From the NCBI RefSeq assembly GCF_017377735.1, contig NZ_JAFVMH010000001.1, forward strand, positions 124,001 to 188,000: a DNA stretch of 64,000 nucleotides. The letters are read 5' to 3'. The notes beneath the pieces are model-generated. The model was given only the letters and a program-made list of their open reading frames with translations, was not told where the DNA came from and did not search any database. This document shows positions 17,954 through 27,840 of this stretch, one piece after another. The DNA is from Acetobacter garciniae (GTDB lineage Bacteria > Pseudomonadota > Alphaproteobacteria > Acetobacterales > Acetobacteraceae). Within the stretch, counting starts at the first letter, position 1. Every line of letters begins with the position of its first letter. The position numbers and the translations under genes are program-made.

Positions 17954-18681
17954 GCACAGATGACCACTATGCCGGCGCGCAGGCGTTGCAGGACCGGCTG
18001 GGGTACCAGTTCACGCGCCAGGCCCTGCTGCGTGAGGCGCTGACCCATCGCTCCGCCGCCAATCTCAAGGCGGGCGGGCGCCGCCGCCAGCAGGTCAAGG
18101 GTGCCGGTTCGAACGAACGGCTGGAATTTATCGGGGACCGGGTGCTGGGCCTGCTGATGGCCGAATGGCTGCTCGAACGCTATCCCGGCGAACAGGAAGG
18201 GGCCCTGGGGTCGCGGCTGGCCCACCTGGTCTCACGCGTCGCCCTGGCTGACATTGCCGACAAGCTCGACCTGCCCGCAGCCCTCGCCGTGGCAGCGCAT
18301 GAGGCCCGGGCCGGGGTGCAGACAGCGGCCAATGTGGTGGCCGACGCGCTGGAAGCCGTGCTGGGGGCCGTGTTCCTTGATGGCGGGCTGGAGCCTGCGC
18401 GCCGTATCGTGCGCCAGTGCTGGAAGCCCGTGCTCGAAGCGCAGGCCCGCCCGCCCAAGGACCCCAAGACAGCCTTGCAGGAATGGGTGCTGGGCCGGGG
18501 GCTGGGCTTGCCGACATACGAGACGATCGGGGCGGAAGGCCCTTCCCATGCCCCGCTTTTCGTGGTGCGGGTCAGTGCCGCGGGCCAATGGGGCGAAGGA
18601 CATGCGGGCAGCAAGCGGGCGGCTGAAAGTGCCGCCGCCGCTGCCCTGCTGGAAAAACTGGAGGACGGCCCGCAAGGCTGA
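17950..18681 (+). CDS. rnc: Ribonuclease III
   Basis: Cuts double-stranded RNA, including rRNA precursors. It has 243 residues. The catalytic signature reads NERLEFIGDRVLGL and the second acidic site ADALEAVLGAVFLDGG; the double-stranded-RNA-binding domain occupies the last 70 residues (DPKTALQEWVLGRG to KRAAESAAAAALLEKL). The position after GD is Arg where many relatives have Ser. GTG start within the lepB stop; the lepB-rnc-era order is widely conserved. Confidence 0.96.
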   Translation: MSTDDHYAGAQALQDRLGYQFTRQALLREALTHRSAANLKAGGRRRQQVKGAGSNERLEFIGDRVLGLLMAEWLLERYPGEQEGALGSRLAHLVSRVALADIADKLDLPAALAVAAHEARAGVQTAANVVADALEAVLGAVFLDGGLEPARRIVRQCWKPVLEAQARPPKDPKTALQEWVLGRGLGLPTYETIGAEGPSHAPLFVVRVSAAGQWGEGHAGSKRAAESAAAAALLEKLEDGPQG

Positions 18682-18689
18682 AACAACGT

Positions 18690-19589
18690 ATGGCAGATAC
18701 AACACGTTGCGGTTTCGCAGCCCTTGTGGGGGCCCCGAATGCGGGCAAGTCCACCCTGCTCAACCGTATGGCCGGGGCCAAGCTTTCCATCGTCTCGCCC
18801 AAGGCGCAGACCACGCGGTTTCGCGTGCTGGGCATTCTCATGCGCGGAGCGTCGCAGATCCTTCTGGTCGACACGCCCGGCATTTTCCGCCCGCGCCGCA
18901 AGCTGGACCGCGCGATGGTGGCGGCCGCCTGGACCGGGGCGGAGGATGCCGACATCACCCTGCTGCTGGTCGATGCCCGCTCGGGCCTGACCGAGGCGGT
19001 AGAGGAAATCATCACCCGCCTTGCCCAGACCCGTCGGCGCGTGTGGCTGGTGCTGAACAAGACGGACCTTGTCTCCCCCGGGGCACTGCTGCCGCTGACG
19101 GCGGCCATTACCGAGAAACTGCCCGTCGAACACGTGTTCATGCTCAGCGCGCGCACGGGCAACGGGGTGGATGACCTGCTCGACCGCCTGGCCGAAAGCC
19201 TGCCCGAAGGCCCCTACCTTTACCCGGAGGACGACCTGACCGACCTGCCCGACCGCCTGCTGGCGGCCGAGCTGGTGCGCGAGCAGATTTTCATGCAGAC
19301 GCATGAGGAAGTGCCCTACGGCGCCACGGCCGAGACCGAAAGCTTTACCGAACGCCCCGATGGCTCGGTACGGATCGAGGTGACGATCTATGTCGCGCGT
19401 GCGGGGCACAAGGCGATCCTGATCGGTGAAGGCGGGCAGAGAATCCGCCAGATCGGTGAGCGCGCGCGCAAGCAGCTGGCTTCCCTGCTGGAACGGCCGT
19501 GCCATTTGTTCCTCAACGTCAAGGAACGTTCGGGCTGGGATGAAGAACGCGCGCGCCTGCGGGCGATCGGGCTGGATGACGTGCCATAA
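18690..19589 (+). CDS. era: GTPase Era
   Basis: Essential GTPase for 30S ribosome maturation that binds the 3' end of 16S rRNA. The protein has 299 residues. G-motifs: GAPNAGKSTLLNRM (G1), TTRFRVLG (G2), DTPGIFRPR (G3), NKTDLV (G4). The C-terminal KH domain is visible in GHKAILIGEGGQRIRQIGERARKQL. It follows rnc after eight bases, so it is in the same operon as lepB and rnc. Confidence 0.97.
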   Translation: MADTTRCGFAALVGAPNAGKSTLLNRMAGAKLSIVSPKAQTTRFRVLGILMRGASQILLVDTPGIFRPRRKLDRAMVAAAWTGAEDADITLLLVDARSGLTEAVEEIITRLAQTRRRVWLVLNKTDLVSPGALLPLTAAITEKLPVEHVFMLSARTGNGVDDLLDRLAESLPEGPYLYPEDDLTDLPDRLLAAELVREQIFMQTHEEVPYGATAETESFTERPDGSVRIEVTIYVARAGHKAILIGEGGQRIRQIGERARKQLASLLERPCHLFLNVKERSGWDEERARLRAIGLDDVP

Positions 19590-19705
19590 GGCCACTGGCG
19601 GCTTGTGGCCGTGCGCCATGAAGGATAAGAGAGGGCGATCTTGACGTACCGCGCCCCAGGGCGCGGACAGGATCCGTCCTGGACTGCTTGCATGATTGAG
19701 GGCCT

Positions 19706-20443
19706 ATGACTGCTTCTGTCGGCGAAACGCCAAATCGGAAACGCGTGCTGCTCAAGGTATCGGGCGAGGCGCTCATGGGGGATGGCGCCTTCGGGGTCGA
19801 CCAGCAGACAGTCGAGCGCATCGCCCATGATATCGGCGAAGTCGTGCGCGACGGGGTCGAAGTCTGCCTGGTGGTGGGGGGGGGCAACATCTTTCGCGGC
19901 CTTGCCGCCGCCGCCAAAGGCATGGACCGCGCGCAGGGCGACTATGCCGGCATGCTGGCCACCGTCATCAACGCGCTGCTGCTGCAAAATGCGCTGGAAC
20001 GCGAACAGGTGGCCTCCCGCGTCATGTCGGCCATTCATATGTCTTCCGTGGCCGAACCGTATATCCGCCGTCGCGCCATCCGGCACATGGAAAAGGGCCG
20101 CGTCGTCATTTTCGCGGCGGGCACGGGCAATCCGTTCTTCACCACCGATACGGCTGCCGCCCTGCGGGCCGCGGAAATGGAATGTACCCTGCTGCTCAAG
20201 GGCACGCAGGTCGATGGCGTCTATTCCGCCGACCCCAAGCGCGACCCGGCCGCCACGCGTTACGACGAACTGACCTATATGGACGTGCTGGCCAACCAGT
20301 TGAACGTGATGGATGCCGCCGCCATCAGTCTGGCGCGCGAAAACAGACTGCCGATCATCGTTTTCAATATCGGTGAGGAAGGCTCCTTCGGTCGCGTCAT
20401 GCGCGGGCAGGGGCCCTACACACGTATTATCGAAGCTGCCTGA
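19706..20443 (+). CDS. pyrH: UMP kinase
   Basis: Phosphorylates UMP to UDP; hexameric and allosterically controlled in bacteria. The 245-residue protein starts [14 protein letters not shown], with [29 protein letters not shown] and [23 protein letters not shown] typical of the family. GAGG sits five bases before ATG. A leader hairpin at 19649-19666 precedes it. It begins the long envelope and translation cluster pyrH-frr-uppS-cdsA-dxr-rseP-bamA. Confidence 0.97.
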   Translation: MTASVGETPNRKRVLLKVSGEALMGDGAFGVDQQTVERIAHDIGEVVRDGVEVCLVVGGGNIFRGLAAAAKGMDRAQGDYAGMLATVINALLLQNALEREQVASRVMSAIHMSSVAEPYIRRRAIRHMEKGRVVIFAAGTGNPFFTTDTAAALRAAEMECTLLLKGTQVDGVYSADPKRDPAATRYDELTYMDVLANQLNVMDAAAISLARENRLPIIVFNIGEEGSFGRVMRGQGPYTRIIEAA

Positions 20444-20539
20444 ACACCCCGCACCGTGGCGCAAGCGGTGCCGGAGCTACACTGACAGGCAGGGGTGTTC
20501 GCACCACCCCCGCCCCAGAAGGAACGGGAGAAAACCGCC

Positions 20540-21103
20540 GTGTCTGACTTGAATGCCCTGCTCGACGACCTGAAACGCCGCATGGAGGGCGCGCTGGAAA
20601 GCCTACGCCGCGATTTTTCCGGCCTGCGTTCGGGGCGCGCCAGCCCGGCCCTGCTCGAACCGGTCCGGGTGGAAGCCTATGGGGGCGAGGTGCCGCTGAC
20701 GCAGGTTGGCTCCATTGCCGTGCCCGAAGCGCGCATGATTACCGTGCAGGTCTGGGACCGCGCGCTGGCGGGTGCCGTGGAACGCGCCATCCGCGATGCC
20801 GGGCTGGGGCTCAACCCCGCATCGGAAGGGCAGAGCATTCGCGTGCCCATTCCCCAGTTGACCGAGGAACGCCGCAACGAACTGGCCAAGGCCGCCGCCC
20901 GCTATGCGGAAGGGGCCAAGATTGCCGTGCGTGGCGTGCGACGCGATGGCATGGAAAAAGCCAAGGGGTTCGAGAAGAAAGGCGATATCAGCCAGGACGA
21001 CGTCAAGACCTGGTCCGATGCGATCCAGAAGCTGACCGACCAGCACGTGAAAAAAATTGATGACATGCTTGCCGAAAAAGACAAGGAAATCAAACAGGTC
21101 TGA
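20540..21103 (+). CDS. frr: Ribosome recycling factor
   Basis: Splits post-termination ribosomes together with EF-G. From GTG 20540 the protein has 187 residues, the normal size. Conserved parts: RRDFSGLRSGRASPALLEPV, PLTQVGSIAVPEARMITVQVWD, GLGLNPASEGQSIRVPIPQLTEERR and the C-terminal helix with KIDDMLAEKDKEIKQV. The GTG is preferred over an in-frame ATG 45 bases upstream because GGAGAA precedes it and the family begins near here. Confidence 0.96.
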   Translation: MSDLNALLDDLKRRMEGALESLRRDFSGLRSGRASPALLEPVRVEAYGGEVPLTQVGSIAVPEARMITVQVWDRALAGAVERAIRDAGLGLNPASEGQSIRVPIPQLTEERRNELAKAAARYAEGAKIAVRGVRRDGMEKAKGFEKKGDISQDDVKTWSDAIQKLTDQHVKKIDDMLAEKDKEIKQV

Positions 21104-21162
21104 TATGGCTGAGGCATGTCCGGTTTCGTGCTCTTGCGCCGGGTTGATGGATTCTTCTCCTG

Positions 21163-21903
21163 ATGTCACCTGATCGTATGGAAAAAAACGCGGCTATTCC
21201 CACCCATGTCGCCATTATCATGGATGGAAATGGGCGCTGGGCGCGTGAGCGCGGTCTGCCGCGCCTGGCCGGGCACCGTGCCGGGGCCGAGGCGGTGGCG
21301 CGCTGCCTGCGTGCGGCCATGCAGCGTGGCGTGTCCTACCTGACCCTGTATGCGTTTTCGTCCGAGAACTGGTCGCGCGGGCCGCAGGAAGTGGCGGATC
21401 TGACCGGCCTGCTCTGCTATTACCTGCGCCACAAGGCGCGTGAGCTGCATGCCGAAGGCGTGCGCCTGCGTTTTATCGGCGATCTGAGCCGTTTCGATGA
21501 CTCCCTGCGCGCCGAGCTTGCCCGGGCTGAGGAACTGACCCGCCATAACAGCCGCCTGGTCGTGCTGTTCGCCCTGTCCTACGGGGGGCGCGGCGATATC
21601 GTGCAGGCGGCACAGCAACTGGCCCGTGCCGCGGCCGAGGGGCGGATCGCCCCCGAACAGATTACCGAAAGCATGTTTGCCTCCCATCTGTGGACGGCAG
21701 GCGTGCCCGACCCGGATGTGATCGTGCGCACCAGCGGGGAATGCCGCCTGTCCAATTTTCTGCTGTGGCAGAGCGCCTATGCCGAACTGGTGTTCCAGGA
21801 CGTGTACTGGCCCGATTATAGCGAAGGGCATTTCGCCATGGTGCTGGACCAGTACGCCCGGCGCGAACGGCGCTTTGGCGCGCGACCGGCAGCCTCGGCA
21901 TGA
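21163..21903 (+). CDS. uppS: Isoprenyl transferase (undecaprenyl diphosphate synthase)
   Basis: Builds the C55 polyprenyl diphosphate carrier for peptidoglycan and surface glycans. It has 246 residues, with HVAIIMDGNGRWARERGLPR (catalytic Asp), GHRAGAEAV, LYAFSSENW and the C-terminal RTSGECRLSNFLLWQSAYAE block. Two ATGs (21163 and 21178) are possible starts and neither has a strong ribosome-binding site. Its stop overlaps the cdsA start by four bases. Confidence 0.96.
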   Translation: MSPDRMEKNAAIPTHVAIIMDGNGRWARERGLPRLAGHRAGAEAVARCLRAAMQRGVSYLTLYAFSSENWSRGPQEVADLTGLLCYYLRHKARELHAEGVRLRFIGDLSRFDDSLRAELARAEELTRHNSRLVVLFALSYGGRGDIVQAAQQLARAAAEGRIAPEQITESMFASHLWTAGVPDPDVIVRTSGECRLSNFLLWQSAYAELVFQDVYWPDYSEGHFAMVLDQYARRERRFGARPAASA

Positions 21904-22727
21904 CGCCTGCCGATACGTCCGCCTGGCGCGACCTGCGCCCGCGCCTGCTTTCAGCACTTGTCATGGTTGCGGTCGCCGCCTTCTGCATCGGGACCGGTGG
22001 GGTTGCCTATGCTGTCATGGTGGTGGCGGCCATGGCGGGCATGGCGGCGGAAGCGGCGCGCCTGTTCTCGCTCGCGGTCAAAAGCTGGCGGGGCGCGCTG
22101 TACGTGCTGTGGGCCACCTGCGCGGGCCTGTCGGCCGCGACCGGGCATTGGCGCTATTTCGCGCTGTTCTGCGTGACCTCCCTTGTCTTTGGTGCCCCGC
22201 TTTGTGGCATCATGTGCGTCATTATCGCCGCGGGCACCGCCTTGCTGTGGCTGCGTGAGGCCTCGTTATGGCCAGTCGTGTTCGTGGTGGCCGTGGTGGT
22301 GGCCAGCGACAGTTCGGCCTATCTGGTCGGCAGGCTGGTGGGCGGGCCCAAGCTTGCCCCCCGTATTTCTCCGGGCAAGACGCGTTCTGGCGCTGTCGGC
22401 GGCCTGCTGGGGGCGATGGCGGCAGGGGCGGCGGTTGCCGCGCTGTCTGGCCTGGGTGGCGTGCCTGGTGCGGTGTTCTGGGGCGGGGTGCTCGGGCTTG
22501 CGGCCCAGTTGGGCGACCTGGCTGAAAGTGCCCTCAAGCGTGCCCTGGGCGTGAAGGATTCGGGCACCATGCTGCCAGGGCATGGGGGCCTGCTGGACCG
22601 GTTCGACGGGCTGGTGGTCGCAGCCCCCGTGGCCGCCAGTGTTTCGTTATGTGCCGTGGCACCCGCCCCTTTCTGGATGGTGGGTGCGGGGGATATCATG
22701 GGGGCTCTGGCGGGGTTGCCCGGCTGA
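21900..22727 (+). CDS. cdsA: Phosphatidate cytidylyltransferase
   Basis: Makes CDP-diacylglycerol for phospholipid synthesis; inner-membrane protein of 275 residues with about seven membrane helices. The family signature is complete near the C-terminus: ESALKRALGVKDSGTMLPGHG followed by GLLDRFDGL. SSAYLVGRLVGGPKLAPRISPGKT is the second conserved block. Coupled to uppS by ATGA overlap. Confidence 0.95.
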   Translation: MTPADTSAWRDLRPRLLSALVMVAVAAFCIGTGGVAYAVMVVAAMAGMAAEAARLFSLAVKSWRGALYVLWATCAGLSAATGHWRYFALFCVTSLVFGAPLCGIMCVIIAAGTALLWLREASLWPVVFVVAVVVASDSSAYLVGRLVGGPKLAPRISPGKTRSGAVGGLLGAMAAGAAVAALSGLGGVPGAVFWGGVLGLAAQLGDLAESALKRALGVKDSGTMLPGHGGLLDRFDGLVVAAPVAASVSLCAVAPAPFWMVGAGDIMGALAGLPG

Positions 22728-22790
22728 GCGTGGTGGCGCGCGGCAGCGCGGGTAAGGTGCCGCACGCCTTTTGCAGTTTGGAAGTAGAGC

Positions 22791-23948
22791 ATGAGAACCG
22801 TCACCGTTCTGGGTAGTACCGGCAGCATCGGCTGCTCCACAGTGGATCTGCTCGAGCAGGCGCGCGACCAGTTCAGCGTGCGTGCACTGGTCGGTGGCAA
22901 GAACGCCGCCCGGCTGGCCGAACAGGCCCTGAACCTGAAGGCGGAACTGGCCGTCCTGGCGGATGAAAGCGCTGTGGACGAGCTGAAGGCGCTTCTGGCG
23001 GGCAGCGGCATCAAGGTCGCGGGCGGTCGCCAGGCGGTGATCGAGGCGGCGGCGGTTCCGGTGGACTGGACCATGGCCGCCATTACCGGGGCGGCGGGGC
23101 TGGAGCCAACCCTGGCTGCGGTGCGCAATGGCGGCTCGATCGCCCTGGCGAACAAGGAGGCCCTGGTCTGCGCGGGCGATGTGATGCTGCGCGCGGTGAG
23201 CGAGGCTGGGGCGACGCTCCTGCCCGTCGATTCCGAACATAACGCGGTTTTCCAGGCCATGGCCGACCGGCAGACCGACGAGGTCGAGAAAATCATCCTT
23301 ACCGCTTCGGGCGGGCCGTTCCGCAAGGCCACGCTGGAGGAAATGCGCGCGGCCACGCCGGCGCAGGCCCTCAAGCACCCGACCTGGAGCATGGGGGCCA
23401 AGATCAGCATTGATTCGGCCACCATGTTCAACAAGGGGCTGGAAGTCATCGAGGCCGCGCGCATTTTCGGCCTGACGGAAGATCGCATTGGCGTGCTGGT
23501 GCATCCGCAATCCGTCGTGCACGGCATGGTCCAGTATACGGATGGCAGCCTGATCGCCCAGATGGGCTCGGCCGATATGCGCATTCCCATCGCCCATACG
23601 CTGGCCTGGCCAAAGCGCATGGGCACCACGTCCTCCCGCCTCGATCTGGCGGCGTTCGGCACGCTGGAATTCACCACCCCGGACGAGGTGCGTTTTCCCG
23701 CCCTGCGCCTGGCGCGCCAGGCGCTGCGCGCTGGCCGCGCCGTGCCAGCCATCCTGTCCGCCGCCAATGAAGTCGCGGTCGAGGCGTTCCTGCGCGAGCA
23801 GATCGGCTTTCTCGACATCGCGCGGGTGGTGGAGGAGGTCATGGACGCGCTGGGCGCGCCCCCGGCCGATACGCTGGAGGCGGTGCTGCATTGGGATGCA
23901 CAGGCCCGGCGGGCGGCTGCCAGCCGCATTCCGGCCTGCGTGGCTTGA
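22791..23948 (+). CDS. dxr: 1-deoxy-D-xylulose 5-phosphate reductoisomerase
   Basis: Second step of the MEP isoprenoid pathway, NADPH-dependent. The 385-residue protein has the dinucleotide motif VLGSTGSIGCSTVDL at its start, NKEALVCAGD, PVDSEHNAVFQ (metal and substrate residues), TASGGPFR and HPTWSMGAKISIDSATM. GGAAG lies upstream of ATG. It feeds the polyprenyl carrier made by uppS two genes upstream. Confidence 0.97.
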   Translation: MRTVTVLGSTGSIGCSTVDLLEQARDQFSVRALVGGKNAARLAEQALNLKAELAVLADESAVDELKALLAGSGIKVAGGRQAVIEAAAVPVDWTMAAITGAAGLEPTLAAVRNGGSIALANKEALVCAGDVMLRAVSEAGATLLPVDSEHNAVFQAMADRQTDEVEKIILTASGGPFRKATLEEMRAATPAQALKHPTWSMGAKISIDSATMFNKGLEVIEAARIFGLTEDRIGVLVHPQSVVHGMVQYTDGSLIAQMGSADMRIPIAHTLAWPKRMGTTSSRLDLAAFGTLEFTTPDEVRFPALRLARQALRAGRAVPAILSAANEVAVEAFLREQIGFLDIARVVEEVMDALGAPPADTLEAVLHWDAQARRAAASRIPACVA

Positions 23949-24140
23949 GATCGGCTGCCCACAACCCGATATACACACCCAACCGGTCGCAACGGCAAAG
24001 CCGTGCCGGGGTGGCGCGGGCGGGTGCCGTGCGGCACCATGGGCCCGGCGTCGGCCACCTTGTGCTGCGCGCATGAGAACGCAGCGCCAGCCGGCGGATG
24101 ACGATATCGGTGCAACGGCCCGGCTAGGGGCGGAGGGACG

Positions 24141-25250
24141 ATGATACACGACTATCTGCGCACAGCGCTGGCCTTTGCATTCGTGCTGGGTGTTCTGGTG
24201 AGCTTTCACGAACTGGGGCATTACCTGGCCGCACGGTGGCGTGGCGTGCATGTGGAGGTGTTTTCGCTCGGCTTCGGGCCGGCCCTGTTCAAATGGCGCG
24301 ACCGCACGGGCACGGAATGGCGGATCTGCCCCATTCCGCTGGGGGGCTATGTCCGCCCCCACGGGTTCGAAGACCCCGATGACGCGACCGAGGAACAGAA
24401 GGCCGCCTGGATTCCCGGCCGGACATTCCACGACAAGCCCGTGGGTTCACGCGCGCTGGTCATTCTGGCGGGGCCCGTCTTCAACTTCATTCTCGCCTTC
24501 GTGCTCTTTACGGTGCTGTTCGCCAGCACGGGCGAACCCCGTGTGCGTGACGAGGTCGCAGCCATCCTGCCGGGTAGTGCGGCAGCGGTTGCCGGAGTAC
24601 AGCCCGGCGATGTCATTCACCATATTGGTACGCGTGACATAAAAAGTGTTGAGGACGTTCTGGCCACCGTAACCCCCCTGGCTGGGGCGCATACGACGCT
24701 GGGTGTGACACGTCACGGGCAGGAGATGGAACTGCCCATTACCATCGGCGCGGTGACGGAGTCGAAGGGGGGAGCCTCGCACGGGCAACTGGGGGTGACG
24801 TTCGCGGTGGAGCGCGGGCAGCCAATGCCCCTGGGTTCTGCGGTCGTGGCGGGGGCCAAGGCCACGTGGCACACCACCGTGCAGACGCTTGATGGCCTGT
24901 GGCAGATCATCAGCGGCCAGCATTCCGCGCGCGAGATGGGCGGGCCGCTCAAGATCGCGCAGCTTTCGGGACAGGTGGCGCAATATGGTTTTGCCAGCCT
25001 GCTTTCCTTCATGGCGTTGCTGTCGGTCAATCTGGGGCTTATCAATCTCTTTCCCGTTCCGCTTCTTGATGGTGGACGTCTGGTTTTTTATGCCATAGAG
25101 GCAGTAAGGGGACGCCCGGTTTCCAAGCGGGTGCAGGAGATCAGTTTCCAGGCTGGTTTTGCGGTTCTGGCCGGGCTGTTCCTGTTTTCGACATTCAACG
25201 ACCTGTCGGGCTTTGGCCTGTTCAGGTGGGTTGCATCGCTTGCTGGTTGA
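24141..25250 (+). CDS. rseP: Site-2 metalloprotease RseP
   Basis: Intramembrane zinc protease that cuts anti-sigma factors and remnant signal peptides. The protein has 369 residues. The zinc motif VSFHELGHYLAARW lies in the first membrane helix and the third ligand motif is PVPLLDGGRLVFYAIEAVRG. There is one PDZ domain (about 130-205, VQPGDVIHHIGTRDIKS), as is usual in alphaproteobacteria, whereas E. coli has two. GGAGGG precedes the ATG. The 192-base gap after dxr holds no gene I can support. Confidence 0.95.
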   Translation: MIHDYLRTALAFAFVLGVLVSFHELGHYLAARWRGVHVEVFSLGFGPALFKWRDRTGTEWRICPIPLGGYVRPHGFEDPDDATEEQKAAWIPGRTFHDKPVGSRALVILAGPVFNFILAFVLFTVLFASTGEPRVRDEVAAILPGSAAAVAGVQPGDVIHHIGTRDIKSVEDVLATVTPLAGAHTTLGVTRHGQEMELPITIGAVTESKGGASHGQLGVTFAVERGQPMPLGSAVVAGAKATWHTTVQTLDGLWQIISGQHSAREMGGPLKIAQLSGQVAQYGFASLLSFMALLSVNLGLINLFPVPLLDGGRLVFYAIEAVRGRPVSKRVQEISFQAGFAVLAGLFLFSTFNDLSGFGLFRWVASLAG

Positions 25251-25379
25251 TGGGTTGCCGAAGGCAGAAAGGGAAGAGCTTGCGTGACAAGGGTAATTTC
25301 GGATACGTCCCTTGCGGGCGAGAAGGGGACGGGGGATTGGCTTCCGTGCTGAAAGCGACCCCGATGGAGGGAGGCAGAC

Positions 25380-27833
25380 TTGACGGGTAAGCGTTCGGCC
25401 CTGTTCGTTTCTGTCTGCATGCTGCCTTTTTTCATGGTCAACGGACGGAAGGCGCACGCCGCCCCGGTTCGGTCCGTGGAGGCACAGAGACCAGTTTCTT
25501 CCGCCGAGCCGGGTGCTGAACCCGCACGGCAATATTCGACCGCCACGCAGGTGCCTTCGCACGCAGATGGCGTGATCGAAGATATCCGCGTGTCGGGGAA
25601 CACACGCATCGAGACAAACACCGTGCTGTCCTACATGGTGGTGCGCCCGGGGGATCCGTTCAACCAGGACGATCTCGACCGTTCGCTCAAGACGCTGTAC
25701 GCCACCGGCCTGTTCCGCGACATCACCTTGCGGCGCGAAGGCGGCACGCTGCTTGTGCACCTGCAGGAAAACCCGATCGTCAACCGTATCGTGTTCGAAG
25801 GCAACCACGCCGCCAAGGACGAGGACCTGCGCAAGGTTCTCTCGCTCCGCCCGCGCGCCGTCTTTTCGGCCGAAACCACGGGGGATGACCGGCAGCGTAT
25901 CCTGGAAGTCTACGCCCAGAAGGCGCGTTTCGCCGCTGTGGTAACGCCACAGATCGTGCGCCTGGCCCATAACCGCGTGGATGTGGTGTTCCAGATCAAC
26001 GAAGGGCCGCAGACGCTGATTCGCAAAATCTCGTTTGTCGGCAACAAGGCCTATAGCGAGGGCGCGCTGGCGGGGGTCGTCTCTTCCAAGGAGACGGCGT
26101 GGTACCGCTTCATGGGGTCGAGCGACGAATATAATCCCGACCGCCTGAAATATGACGGCGAATTGCTGCGCCGCTATTACCTGCGCAACGGTTATGTGGA
26201 TTTCCAGATCAAGGACGTCAAAGGCGAACTCTCGCCCGACCGCAAGTCGCTTTACGTGACCTTCACGCTCAACGAAGGTATCCGCTACAGGCTTGCCAAG
26301 GTCGATATCCGTTCCAGCCTGCGGCATGTGCCCGCACAGTCGCTGCGCAAGGACATCGAGCTGTTCTCGCACCAGTGGTACGACGCCAAGGCCATCCAGA
26401 CCAACGCGACCGACATGGAGGAAATCCTCCAGTCGCAGGGGCATCCCTTCGCGCAGGTGCGGCCGACGATCGCGCGCAACCCCGAAAAGGGCACGGTCAA
26501 CCTGCTGTTCGATGTCAGCGAAGGGCCGCGCCGCTATATCGAGCGCATCGACATCAACGGCAACACCATTACCGAGGACAAGGTCATCCGGCGGCAACTG
26601 CCCTTTGCCGAGGGCGACCCCTATACGCCAAGCTACAAGAAATACGCCAAGGAAGGGATCAACGACCTTGGCTTCTTCAAGAGCGTGGACATAGCGGACT
26701 CGCCCGGTTCCGCGCCTGACCGCGCCAACGTGGCGGTGAACGTGGTGGAAAAGCCGACCGGTGAATTCTCGCTCGGTGGCGGGTATTCGACCGACGTGGG
26801 CGTGATCGGCAATGTCGGGCTCAAGCAGCACAATCTGCTGGGCACGGGTGTGGATGCGGGTATTTCGGGCACGCTGTCGCTGTGGCAGCAGCAGGCCGAT
26901 ATCTCCATCACCAACCCGTCCTTCATGGACCGCAACCTGGTTGCGGGTGCGGATATCTTCTTTGTCGAGAACAACTACCAGACGTACCAGAACTACTCGG
27001 AAGGCCGTTACGGTATCACCCTGCGCATGGGGTATTCCTACAACCGCTACCTGTCGCAGTCCTGGAACTACTCCCTGATCCGCCGCTGGCTGGACAATAC
27101 CTGGAGCGAATCGTCGTGGTACGTGCTCGACCAGCAGGCCAAGTCGCTGCTGTCGCAGATCAGCACGACCATGATGTACGACCGTCGTGACAACCGTTCC
27201 TCCCCCCATAGCGGCTATTATGTCTCCATCGGGGGTGATTTCGCGGGTGTGGGCGGTGATGAAAAATACGTCCGCGGCAAGATGAGCGGGGGCTATTACA
27301 TCCCGCTCGACGACCTGACCAACAGCCACGACTGGACGCTGAGCTTCCGTGGCGGGCTTGGCTACATGGCGGACTGGGGCAATGGCCGCCACGATATCAT
27401 CGATAACTTCTACCTGGGTGGTAACAACCTGCGCGGCTTCCTTGATGGCGGCGTGGGGCCCAGGTCGGTGGGTAGTCGTACCGGCAAGGCGTCGGAAGAT
27501 CTCCTGGGCGGGCGTTTCATGTACAACGCCTCCATCCAGCTTAACTTTCCGCTCCCCTTCCTGGCCGATATGGGGATCGCCGGGCGCGCCTTCGTCGATG
27601 CGGGTAGCGTCGCGGGCGTGCGCGTGAAAACACTTTACACCAACCCAGCCACGGCAGGTGACCGCTATACGGCCATCAGCGGTGACAGGGTGGAACCACG
27701 TGTGAGTGCTGGTCTGGGCGTGTCATGGAAAAGCCCGTTCGGCCTGGTCAATATCGATCTGGGCGTGCCGATCATGCGTAGCTACAATGACCGCACACAG
27801 CTTCTTCGCTTTGGTTTCGGGCAGCAATTCTGA
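25380..27833 (+). CDS. bamA: Outer-membrane protein assembly factor BamA
   Basis: Inserts beta-barrel proteins into the outer membrane. The 817-residue protein starts with TTG behind a strong GGAGGGAGG site; a signal peptide ends near GRKAHA. Five POTRA domains follow (for example IEDIRVSGNTRIE, NRIVFEGNHAAKD, RKISFVGNKAYSEG, YRLAKVDIRSS, RYIERIDINGNTITEDKVIRRQLPFAEGDPY), then the barrel from about residue 450, with NFYLGGNNLRGFLDGGVGPR (the VRGF-type lid motif) and a C-terminal phenylalanine (RFGFGQQF). It lies between rseP and skp. Confidence 0.97.
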   Translation: MTGKRSALFVSVCMLPFFMVNGRKAHAAPVRSVEAQRPVSSAEPGAEPARQYSTATQVPSHADGVIEDIRVSGNTRIETNTVLSYMVVRPGDPFNQDDLDRSLKTLYATGLFRDITLRREGGTLLVHLQENPIVNRIVFEGNHAAKDEDLRKVLSLRPRAVFSAETTGDDRQRILEVYAQKARFAAVVTPQIVRLAHNRVDVVFQINEGPQTLIRKISFVGNKAYSEGALAGVVSSKETAWYRFMGSSDEYNPDRLKYDGELLRRYYLRNGYVDFQIKDVKGELSPDRKSLYVTFTLNEGIRYRLAKVDIRSSLRHVPAQSLRKDIELFSHQWYDAKAIQTNATDMEEILQSQGHPFAQVRPTIARNPEKGTVNLLFDVSEGPRRYIERIDINGNTITEDKVIRRQLPFAEGDPYTPSYKKYAKEGINDLGFFKSVDIADSPGSAPDRANVAVNVVEKPTGEFSLGGGYSTDVGVIGNVGLKQHNLLGTGVDAGISGTLSLWQQQADISITNPSFMDRNLVAGADIFFVENNYQTYQNYSEGRYGITLRMGYSYNRYLSQSWNYSLIRRWLDNTWSESSWYVLDQQAKSLLSQISTTMMYDRRDNRSSPHSGYYVSIGGDFAGVGGDEKYVRGKMSGGYYIPLDDLTNSHDWTLSFRGGLGYMADWGNGRHDIIDNFYLGGNNLRGFLDGGVGPRSVGSRTGKASEDLLGGRFMYNASIQLNFPLPFLADMGIAGRAFVDAGSVAGVRVKTLYTNPATAGDRYTAISGDRVEPRVSAGLGVSWKSPFGLVNIDLGVPIMRSYNDRTQLLRFGFGQQF

Positions 27834-27840
27834 GGTAATA

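Noticed and set aside
24447..27392. A very long minus-strand open frame opposite rseP and bamA
   Set aside because: It is the mirror image of two well-supported genes; GC-rich codon use keeps the opposite frame open. Its translation is rich in His/Arg/Gln and shows no family motif.
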